A stretch of 30,581 nt of DNA, from contig MNQS01000112.1 of the NCBI GenBank assembly GCA_001915545.1, forward strand, positions 1 to 30,581. The letters run 5' to 3'. This DNA comes from Bacteroides sp. 43_108. Its GTDB lineage: Bacteria > Bacteroidota > Bacteroidia > Bacteroidales > Bacteroidaceae. Position 1 is the first letter of the stretch, and the number at the start of each line of letters is the position of its first letter. Shown one piece after another: positions 24,476 through 30,581 of this stretch. The translations under genes and the position numbers were made by a program. The notes below the pieces were generated by a model. That model made no database searches. It was not told the origin of the DNA and saw only the letters and a program-made list of their open reading frames with translations.

Positions 24476-25789
24476 TTATTTCTGCCTGATAAAGATATTC
24501 ACAGGTGAACCTGTAAAGTCCCAATTCTCGCGAATCTTGTTCTCAAGAAAACGCTTATACGGTTCCTTTATGTATTGAGGCAAATTAGCATAGAATATAA
24601 ATGTAGGTACGTACGTGTTAGGAAGCTGCATGCAGTACTTTATCTTGATGTACTTGCCTTTCAATGATGGTGGCGGAGTTGCCTCAATTATAGGCAGCAT
24701 CACTTCATTCAGCTTGGCAGTAGATACCTTATTTGTCCTGCTTCGGTATGCGTGCTGCGTCTCCTCAAGAACCTTGAAAATTCGCTGTTTTGTAAGCGCC
24801 GAAGCGAATATGATAGAGATGTCCGTGAATGGCGCCAATCTCTGTCGTATTGTGTTCTCGAAGAACTTTATGGCCTTTACGCTCTTGTCCTCAACAAGGT
24901 CCCACTTGTTGACAACAACGACAAGTCCTTTCTGGTTCTTCTGAATCAACTGGAATATGTTGATGTCCTGTCCTTCGATACCTCTTGTAGCATCTATCAT
25001 AAGTATGCACACATCAGAATTCTCAATAGCTCTGATTGAGCGCATGACAGAATAATACTCAAGATCTTCGTTTACCTTGTTCTTCTTGCGGATTCCAGCA
25101 GTATCAACAAGATAAAAACAGAATCCGAACTTGTCATATTTTGTATATATAGAGTCGCGCGTCGTTCCGGCTATGTCAGTTACCACATTTCTTTCGTCGC
25201 CAAGGAATGCGTTTACAATAGAAGACTTACCTGCATTAGGTCTACCGACAACAGCAATGCGCGGAATATCTTCTTCGATTACATCATCCATGGTCTTAGT
25301 GAAAGACGAAACTACAAGGTCAAGCAAATCGCCTGTACCGCTTCCTGTCAAAGCAGACACACACACAGGCTCACCCAATCCCAGCTTATAGAACTCAGCA
25401 CTGTAATACCTCAAATCATTGGAATCGGTCTTATTGCAACACAAAATTGTAGGAACTTTGGAACGCCTCAATATCGAAGCGACTTCTTCGTCCAAGTCAG
25501 TGACACCATTCTTAACATCCACCATAAAGAGAATAACGTCACACTCCTCTATTGCAATCAGAACCTGCTTGCGAATTTCTTCTTCAAATATATCGTCAGA
25601 ATTTACGACCCATCCGCCAGTGTCGACCACAGAAAACTCCTTATTGCCCCACTCGCACTTACCGTACTGACGGTCGCGTGTAGTTCCGGCTTCGTCGCTT
25701 ACTATAGCGTGGCGCGTCTTCGTAAGTCTGTTGAACAATGTAGATTTGCCGACATTAGGTCGTCCTACAATAGCTACCAGATTTCCCAT
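24476..25789 (-). CDS. der: Ribosome-assembly GTPase Der (EngA)
   Basis: Two tandem GTPase domains are typical of Der, which acts in maturation of the large ribosomal subunit. G1 of domain 1 is GRPNVGKST (about 9-17), with DTGGW (G3) and NKTD (G4). Domain 2 has GRPNAGKSS (about 181-189), DTAGI and NKWD. The C-terminal KH-like domain includes [17 protein letters not shown] and ends NIFIRQK. The frame continues upstream to 25828, but the ATG at 25789 ([12 protein letters not shown]) matches the family start and gives 437 residues, the usual length. It is the last gene of the DUF177-rpmF-fabH-era-der run. Confidence 0.97.
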   Translation of the reverse strand: MGNLVAIVGRPNVGKSTLFNRLTKTRHAIVSDEAGTTRDRQYGKCEWGNKEFSVVDTGGWVVNSDDIFEEEIRKQVLIAIEECDVILFMVDVKNGVTDLDEEVASILRRSKVPTILCCNKTDSNDLRYYSAEFYKLGLGEPVCVSALTGSGTGDLLDLVVSSFTKTMDDVIEEDIPRIAVVGRPNAGKSSIVNAFLGDERNVVTDIAGTTRDSIYTKYDKFGFCFYLVDTAGIRKKNKVNEDLEYYSVMRSIRAIENSDVCILMIDATRGIEGQDINIFQLIQKNQKGLVVVVNKWDLVEDKSVKAIKFFENTIRQRLAPFTDISIIFASALTKQRIFKVLEETQHAYRSRTNKVSTAKLNEVMLPIIEATPPPSLKGKYIKIKYCMQLPNTYVPTFIFYANLPQYIKEPYKRFLENKIRENWDFTGSPVNIFIRQK

Positions 25790-25899
25790 ATTATAATCAA
25801 TTACTAAAATTTCGGCTTCACAGCCCACTATATATTATTAATATCAAGCGTTCAAGAAAACTGAAAGAAATACTAATCTGCATGTTCCTGCAGTTATCT

Positions 25900-26781
25900 T
25901 CACTCAGGATTATATCCAAAACTATTCAATTCACGTTCCGAATTTCTCCAGTCACGGTCAACCTTAACGAATGTTTCCAGATAGATGCTCTTGCCGAAGA
26001 ACTTTTCCAAGGACTTTCTTGCTTCAGTCGCCACTTTCTTAAGGGCGCGTCCACCATGTCCGATGATAATGCCTTTCTGCGAATCACGCTCCACATAAAT
26101 CACGACATTGATGTGAATATGCTTATCATCCTCTTCAAATTTCTCCACACCTACCTCAACAGAGTACGGTATTTCCTTATCATAATAGAGAAGAATCTTT
26201 TCCCTTATGATTTCACTTACAAAGAATCTTGCAGGCTTATCCGTCAGCTGATCCTTTCCAAAATATGGAGGACACTCAGGCAAAAGTTCCTTGATTCTTT
26301 TAAGAACAACATCTACGTTGAATTTTGCAACAGCAGAAACCGGAATTATCTCAGCTTTAGGCAATATACTGTGCCACTCCTCGACCAAAGCCGTGAGATC
26401 TTTCTGATTTGTCAAATCAATCTTGTTGATAAGCACCAGTACAGGAATATCCAATTTGGCAACCTTACCTAAAAAATCACTGTTCTTGTCGATTTTCTCA
26501 ACAGGGTCAGTTACATACAAAAGAACGTCTGCATCAATCAATGCACTTTGGGAGAAGTTGAGCATTGATTCCTGCAGCTTGTAATTTGGTTTAAGCACAC
26601 CTGGAGTATCAGAGAACACAATCTGCATATCATCTTCGTTGATGATACCCATAATCCTATGACGTGTTGTCTGAGCCTTGAAAGTGGCAATAGATATGCG
26701 CTCGCCGACAAATAGATTCATCAGCGTCGATTTTCCGACATTCGGATTACCTACAATATTTACAAATCCAGATTTATGCAT
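25900..26781 (-). CDS. era: GTPase Era
   Basis: Era binds 16S rRNA during maturation of the small ribosomal subunit. G1 is GNPNVGKST (about 10-18), with the effector segment TTRHRIMGI, DTPGV and NKID. The C-terminal KH domain has the GHGGRALKKVATEARKSLEKFF stretch in which the GxxG loop is GHGG (residue-level match to the family, written in part). The start is the ATG at 26781 (MHKSGFVNIVG), 15 codons inside the open frame, because this matches the family N-terminus. The length is 293 residues, as usual. Confidence 0.97.
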   Translation of the reverse strand: MHKSGFVNIVGNPNVGKSTLMNLFVGERISIATFKAQTTRHRIMGIINEDDMQIVFSDTPGVLKPNYKLQESMLNFSQSALIDADVLLYVTDPVEKIDKNSDFLGKVAKLDIPVLVLINKIDLTNQKDLTALVEEWHSILPKAEIIPVSAVAKFNVDVVLKRIKELLPECPPYFGKDQLTDKPARFFVSEIIREKILLYYDKEIPYSVEVGVEKFEEDDKHIHINVVIYVERDSQKGIIIGHGGRALKKVATEARKSLEKFFGKSIYLETFVKVDRDWRNSERELNSFGYNPE

Positions 26782-26834
26782 GCTTAAAACTTTATTATCA
26801 ATTATACTACAAATGGAGATATACAAATGAATTC

Positions 26835-26867
26835 AAAAAAACGCACCGTTTTCAGGCGATGCGTTTT
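26835..26867 (-). terminator. Terminator after fabH
   Basis: AAAACGCA and TGCGTTTT (26860-26867 and 26838-26845) pair around an inner CGCC...CGG. On the minus strand the stem is followed by a run of seven T. It lies between fabH and era, so era may need readthrough or its own promoter. Confidence 0.75.
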
Positions 26868-26900
26868 AAAGAAAAACATATTTTAGTGTTTCGAAATACC

Positions 26901-27914
26901 TTATTTGCTGAACTTGTCACCGTCGTAGCCCCATTTCATATAAGAAGCACCCCAAGTGAAACCAGCACCAAATGCTGTAAATATCAAGTTGTCGCCCTTC
27001 TTGAGCTTAGACTCATATTCCCACAAGCAAAGAGGCAATGTACCTCCACTAGTGTTAGCCATATGCTCGATGTTGATCATGACGTGGCTAGGATCAACAC
27101 CCAGACGTCTTGCAACTGCTGTTTCAATACGAACATTTGCCTGATGAGGTACGATCCATGCAATGTCATCCTTTGTCAGGTTATTGCGACGTGCAATTTC
27201 CTCAACAGCATCAGACATATTTGTAACAGCGGCCTTGAACACAGGTCTTCCATCCTGATATACGAAGTGCATACGCTTGTCAACAGTCTCATGCGAAGGC
27301 ATACATGCAGAACCTCCAGCAGCCATGTGCAAATAAGGATAACCCTTACCGTCTGTCAGCAGGTAGCTGTCCAAAAGTCCGTATTCCTCAGTAGTGGCTT
27401 CCATCATAACACAACCTGCGCCATCACCAAAGATAGGACATGTAGTACGATCTTCATAGTTTGTCATAGAAGACATAAAGTCACCTCCGCAGACAATGAT
27501 TCTCTTGTGTCTTCCAGTGCTTATAAGACCGGCACCAACTTCCATTGCATAAAGGAAACCAGCACAAGCAGCCTCCATGTCGAAGCCGAAGCAGTGCTTA
27601 AGATTCAGATTTCCGATAACAAGCGAAGCTGTAGAAGGGAAATGATAATCAGGCGTTGTAGTCGCAGCAATAATAGCTTCGATACTGTCTGGATCTACCT
27701 GAGTTTTGTCAAGCAGTTCCTGAACCGCCTTGGTCATCATAAACGAAGTACCTACACCCTCCTCAGGCTTGAGAATATGGCGCGACTTCACGCCTATACG
27801 CTCCATTATCCATTCATCAGAGGTGTCTACAATTCTAGACATTTCATCGTTGTCCAGAATATAGCTAGGAACGAATCCACCGACTCCTGTAATTACAGCG
27901 TTAATTTTTTCCAT
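26901..27914 (-). CDS. fabH: Beta-ketoacyl-ACP synthase III
   Basis: FabH condenses acetyl-CoA or a branched acyl-CoA with malonyl-ACP to start fatty-acid synthesis. The catalytic triad is visible: Cys117 in EAACAGF, His257 in [10 protein letters not shown] and Asn287 in ANTSGGT. The length is 337 residues, normal for Bacteroidales. It is a cytoplasmic dimer. It follows rpmF by 72 bp, with a terminator-like hairpin in the gap, a common plan (ribosomal protein L32 gene before fab genes). Confidence 0.97.
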   Translation of the reverse strand: MEKINAVITGVGGFVPSYILDNDEMSRIVDTSDEWIMERIGVKSRHILKPEEGVGTSFMMTKAVQELLDKTQVDPDSIEAIIAATTTPDYHFPSTASLVIGNLNLKHCFGFDMEAACAGFLYAMEVGAGLISTGRHKRIIVCGGDFMSSMTNYEDRTTCPIFGDGAGCVMMEATTEEYGLLDSYLLTDGKGYPYLHMAAGGSACMPSHETVDKRMHFVYQDGRPVFKAAVTNMSDAVEEIARRNNLTKDDIAWIVPHQANVRIETAVARRLGVDPSHVMINIEHMANTSGGTLPLCLWEYESKLKKGDNLIFTAFGAGFTWGASYMKWGYDGDKFSK

Positions 27915-27931
27915 AGATATTCAAATACAAT

Positions 27932-27973
27932 AAAAAAGAAGCCGGAGAAGACATATTTCAGAATCCTCTGGCT
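27932..27973 (-). terminator. Terminator or attenuator between rpmF and fabH
   Basis: On the minus strand AGCCAGAG pairs with CTCCGGCT (one mismatch pair), followed by TCTTTTTTATT. It sits 14 nt after the rpmF stop and could reduce readthrough into fabH. Confidence 0.55.
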
Positions 27974-27986
27974 ATAAAACTCCTTA

Positions 27987-28172
27987 TCAGATTGCGGCCT
28001 CTTTTTCTATTGCCACCTTACCTCTGTAGTAGCCACAAGCTGAACATACAGTGTGGTAAACATAGAATTCTCCACAGTTTGGACAAATTGCCAATGTAGG
28101 AGCTACTGCCTTGTCATGAGTTCTTCTCTTACGTGTTCTAGTCTTTGACTGTCTTCTTTTAGGATGTGCCAT
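27987..28172 (-). CDS. rpmF: 50S ribosomal protein L32
   Basis: This 61-residue protein begins MAHPKRRQSKTRTRKRRTHDKA, typical of L32. It keeps the zinc ribbon CPNCGEFYVYHTVCSACGY with four cysteines, so it is the zinc-binding C+ form. It lies 12 bp after the DUF177 gene, the usual pairing. Confidence 0.97.
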   Translation of the reverse strand: MAHPKRRQSKTRTRKRRTHDKAVAPTLAICPNCGEFYVYHTVCSACGYYRGKVAIEKEAAI

Positions 28173-28184
28173 TTTTCTATTGTT

Positions 28185-28760
28185 TTAATTATTATCAATA
28201 ATTTTTTTTAACTTGTCTTTCCAGTCCGAATTACAGTTACCGGCATCCGGAACAACGCCCTCACTGTCTTCGCACCTATCTATACTCTCGTCATCTTCCT
28301 CGAAACTGCTTCGGGCAGCCTGATGTTGGCTTAACACCTCCATCATAGCATCGTCGCACATTCCAGGTTCGTGCACGTGCTTTATAGGCAGACTCAAAGA
28401 TATATATTCGTACAATATATGTTCTATGTCCAATACACCTTCTTCTTCAGGAACTGTAACCACATCTCCCTCATCAGAATATGTATCGCCAAGCTTCACA
28501 GACAGTTCATCATAACTGCTCACCTCAGAAGTCATCTCTGCAAGACATCTGTCACATGGAATCTTCACCTCACCTTCACAAGCTATTCCAAGTCTGAAAA
28601 GCGCAGGCCCTCCACTTACCGTGACACGACATTCGACTGTCCCGCCAAGAATATCGCCTTCCATTCTCTGAAAAAAATCATCTTTCAGATTATAGCATAA
28701 TGGAACCGCACACACGTTGCGATCCATCAAATCTATAGTGAAACTATCTAGCTTTTCCAT
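28185..28760 (-). CDS. DUF177 (YceD-like) protein
   Basis: This 191-residue protein is encoded directly upstream of rpmF, as in most bacteria, where DUF177/YceD proteins are linked to 23S rRNA accumulation or ribosome assembly. The metal-binding-like CDRC pair (about residues 74-77) and the later LSLPIKHVHEPGMCDD segment are characteristic. The C-terminal 60 residues are acidic and low in complexity (SSFEEDDESIDRCEDSEG), then end with DWKDKLKKI. A good promoter box lies 9 nt upstream of the start, so this is the head of the operon. Confidence 0.85.
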   Translation of the reverse strand: MEKLDSFTIDLMDRNVCAVPLCYNLKDDFFQRMEGDILGGTVECRVTVSGGPALFRLGIACEGEVKIPCDRCLAEMTSEVSSYDELSVKLGDTYSDEGDVVTVPEEEGVLDIEHILYEYISLSLPIKHVHEPGMCDDAMMEVLSQHQAARSSFEEDDESIDRCEDSEGVVPDAGNCNSDWKDKLKKIIDNN

Positions 28761-28768
28761 TCGAAATG

Positions 28769-28776
28769 CAAAGATA
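28769..28776 (-). promoter_or_regulatory. TAnnTTTG promoter box for the DUF177-rpmF-fabH operon
   Basis: On the minus strand TATCTTTG followed by CATTTCG lies 8 nt before the ATG, so the transcript may be nearly leaderless. Confidence 0.6.
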
Positions 28777-28939
28777 CAAATTATTTAAAATGAAAGTAGT
28801 ATTTCAAAACAGCTTTTTCCTGTTCTTTTGCAAAAAATCCCGATAGAGATTCATAATTGCACTTTATTCAACAGTCAAAACCTGCAATTTGTTCATTAAT
28901 AAAGCAAAAGAATTTGACAATATACCATTTTTGCGCATA

Positions 28940-30196
28940 TCACCTAGGAATCTCGATTCTAAAGGTGGTTCCTTTTCCAACTTCAGAACACTTCACAAAT
29001 ATACGTCCCTTATGATAATCCTCAACTATTCTTCTTGCCAATGAAAGTCCCAGTCCCCAACCTCTCTTCTTTGTAGTAAAGCCTGGAGAGAAAACTGTCT
29101 TGAAGTGGGACTTCTGTATTCCCCTACCATTATCTTTTACATCAATGTAGACAATTTTGCCGCTCTCGCCTACACTTATATCAATTCTGCCATGTCCATC
29201 CATTGCATCAACGGCGTTCTTGCAAAGATTCTCTACCACCCATTCAAACAACGATGACATCATATTTACGACAATTGGTTCAGCCGGTAGGTCTACAGCA
29301 ATCTTTACCTTACTTGAAGTTCGTCTATCCATATATTCGGCCACACGCCCAATTAGCTCACAAAGATTTCCAGGAGTAAGCTCAGGCAATGACCCTATTT
29401 TAGAAAAACGTTCTGCTATAAGTTCCAGACGTCTTACATCTCTCTCCATTTCTGGAAGAAGAACATCATCCGGATAATTCTCTTTAAGCACTTCAGTCCA
29501 AGCCATCAAAGATGATATAGGTGTACCCAGTTGGTGTGCAGTTTCCTTAGACAGACCGACCCATACCTTGTTCTGCTCAGCACGCATGGATACAAACAAC
29601 GCGAACAAAGCAATTCCAACAAAAAGCAACATGACACCAAGCTGTATATATGGGAAATATGAAAGTCGCTTAAGCATCAGGGATTCATCATAACAAATCT
29701 CCATATAATCCCCAGAATAAGGATGCTGTGAAGCGGCTTCAACCATATATCTATTAGTATCACCATCTACAGTAGATGACTCTCCGGATTCGGAATTATA
29801 CGATTCCATCTGCTGTTCTGGCATATCAAGATAAATACGAATAGAATTGCCTTCTCGCATCATTCTTTCTGCCATATTACGTATAAAGGACAACGAATCC
29901 TTACTATCACTGACATCAATATTTCGAAAAGTCTGAACATTACCTTCGCGATCAAGTACAATTACAGGAATAGTATTGTTACCGTTTATTACTTTTAAAA
30001 CAAGACTAAGGTCTGTATTGCTGTCCGCTGTATTAAGCGATCTCATTGCTTCAGCCCAAACTTCCATATTATTTGATTCCTCACGTTGCAATTCCGCAAC
30101 CAGATGATTAGATGTCACCAAAGAACCTATAGCAATAAGGATTGCCACTAAGGCCAAAGCAATCTTTATGTTTCTTAGCCTGTCGAAAAACAGCAT
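28940..30196 (-). CDS. Two-TM sensor histidine kinase without linked regulator
   Basis: This 418-residue kinase has TM1 at about 10-30 (NIKIALALVAILIAIGSLV) and TM2 at about 180-203 (LGVMLLFVGIALFALF), bracketing a periplasmic sensor region of about 150 residues without a domain I can name. The H-box is GLSKETAHQLGTPISSLMAW, with the phosphoacceptor His at about 219. It is of the ETAHQLGTP type rather than the usual HELRTP. The ATPase domain shows the N-box ENLCKNAVDAM, G1 DNGRGI and G2 KRGWGLGLSLARRIVEDY. No HAMP domain is obvious. No response regulator is adjacent, so its partner must lie elsewhere. The 5S rRNA gene lies upstream. Confidence 0.9.
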   Translation of the reverse strand: MLFFDRLRNIKIALALVAILIAIGSLVTSNHLVAELQREESNNMEVWAEAMRSLNTADSNTDLSLVLKVINGNNTIPVIVLDREGNVQTFRNIDVSDSKDSLSFIRNMAERMMREGNSIRIYLDMPEQQMESYNSESGESSTVDGDTNRYMVEAASQHPYSGDYMEICYDESLMLKRLSYFPYIQLGVMLLFVGIALFALFVSMRAEQNKVWVGLSKETAHQLGTPISSLMAWTEVLKENYPDDVLLPEMERDVRRLELIAERFSKIGSLPELTPGNLCELIGRVAEYMDRRTSSKVKIAVDLPAEPIVVNMMSSLFEWVVENLCKNAVDAMDGHGRIDISVGESGKIVYIDVKDNGRGIQKSHFKTVFSPGFTTKKRGWGLGLSLARRIVEDYHKGRIFVKCSEVGKGTTFRIEIPR

Positions 30197-30259
30197 ATAT
30201 ATTATGATTTAGTATATTAATCTCATATAAGTTACCAATATACTTAAACGAAAAAAATA

Positions 30260-30267
30260 CAAATATA
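30260..30267 (-). promoter_or_regulatory. Possible TAnnTTTG box for the histidine kinase
   Basis: On the minus strand TATATTTG lies 63 nt before the ATG. The region is AT-rich, so chance is possible. The rest of 30197-30480 holds nothing I recognise. Confidence 0.4.
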
Positions 30268-30483
30268 TTGCATAACCGCAACGACAACACACTTCCACTA
30301 TGGTTGTAACCTCACAGCAAAATATCCCAAGCCTATCAGCACACCCTAGCATCACTGTATTTCAGCAGTCAAACCTATTGAGCGCAGAATTCATCATCTC
30401 ATACAGATATATGCCTGCTCAATAATCAAGCCACCCCAAAGAATCCAGCACATGCCGATACCAGACATTATATATATACGCAA

Positions 30484-30537
30484 AAAGAGTTCTCCCCCTC
30501 CCCCGTCCCTGCTCGGGAATCGGAGGAAGGGGAGAAC
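30484..30537 (-). terminator. rRNA operon terminator
   Basis: GTTCTCCCC (30489-30497) pairs with GGGGAGAAC (30529-30537), and the stem can extend inward through CTCC/GGAGG. On the minus strand it is followed by TCTTTTTGCG. It lies about 10 bp after the 5S gene. Confidence 0.85.
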
Positions 30538-30546
30538 CCTTGAAGG

Positions 30547-30581
30547 AGGCGGCGACCTACTCTCCCGCATTGCGGTGCAGT
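30547..30581 (-). rRNA. rrf: 5S ribosomal RNA, 3' end (cut by window edge)
   Basis: The reverse complement reads ACTGCACCGCAATGCGGGAG then AGTAGGTCGCCGCC, the conserved 3' end of Bacteroidales 5S rRNA. The rest lies beyond the window. The position before a strong terminator supports this being the end of an rRNA operon running on the minus strand. Confidence 0.88.

Noticed and set aside
26859..27977. Plus-strand open frame of 372 codons opposite fabH
   Set aside because: fabH on the minus strand has the full catalytic triad. The plus-strand frame has no recognisable domain and low-quality composition.

Overview
This window reads as chromosomal DNA of a Bacteroidales bacterium, most likely in or near Prevotellaceae. 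Supporting signs are repeated TAnnTTTG promoter boxes instead of TATAAT, an UpxY-type NusG paralogue, the DUF177-rpmF-fabH-era-der gene order, a BNR_4/LamG secreted protein ending in a sorting-tail-like segment (VYTIEGYCI...GIYII), and expanded AAA ATPase/PD-(D/E)XK proteins. The genus is an inference.

Region 1 (1-8160) is accessory. It contains few genes: an AAA_14/DUF4143 ATPase (893-2059), a small HAD phosphatase (2178-2612), an UpxY-like antiterminator (2590-3237), and an AAA-ATPase_like/PDDEXK_9 gene split by one in-frame TAA (5539-7083), all on the minus strand. The stretches 1-890, 3900-5450 and 7200-8010 are dense in modular hairpin DNA. A two-hairpin element of about 105 bp recurs with conserved ACCAGG/CCTGG stems. 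A long 55-bp hairpin is followed by two smaller ones whose stems change sequence but stay paired. Arrays of tiny hairpins are joined by a constant AGGTAAA linker. Upstream of upxY, three copies of a 16-18 bp site in inverted and direct orientation flank a typical promoter that faces away from upxY, which suggests a phase-variable promoter in the OFF orientation. The ATPase gene at 893-2059 has two 19-bp palindromes on its promoter.

Region 2 (8160-16920, plus strand) is ordinary chromosome. It holds an FAD-dependent dehydrogenase and tex (a likely operon), a sugar-phosphate nucleotidyltransferase, and a 1164-residue secreted multidomain BNR_4 protein. Five GC-rich 13-bp motifs at an exact 22-bp period lie just before the first promoter.

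Region 3 (16920-30581) is mostly on the minus strand. It holds an M13 lipoprotein peptidase, an ABC-F ATPase, MlaF/MlaE lipid-transport components divergent from lptB, a DUF4878-like lipoprotein, der, era, fabH, rpmF, a DUF177 protein, a two-TM sensor histidine kinase without a linked regulator, and the 3' end of a 5S rRNA gene with its terminator. Envelope lipid traffic (Mla, Lpt), fatty-acid synthesis (FabH) and ribosome assembly (Der, Era, L32) cluster here.

The most interesting material is the hairpin-rich DNA of region 1, the candidate invertible promoter, and the 22-bp phased array.
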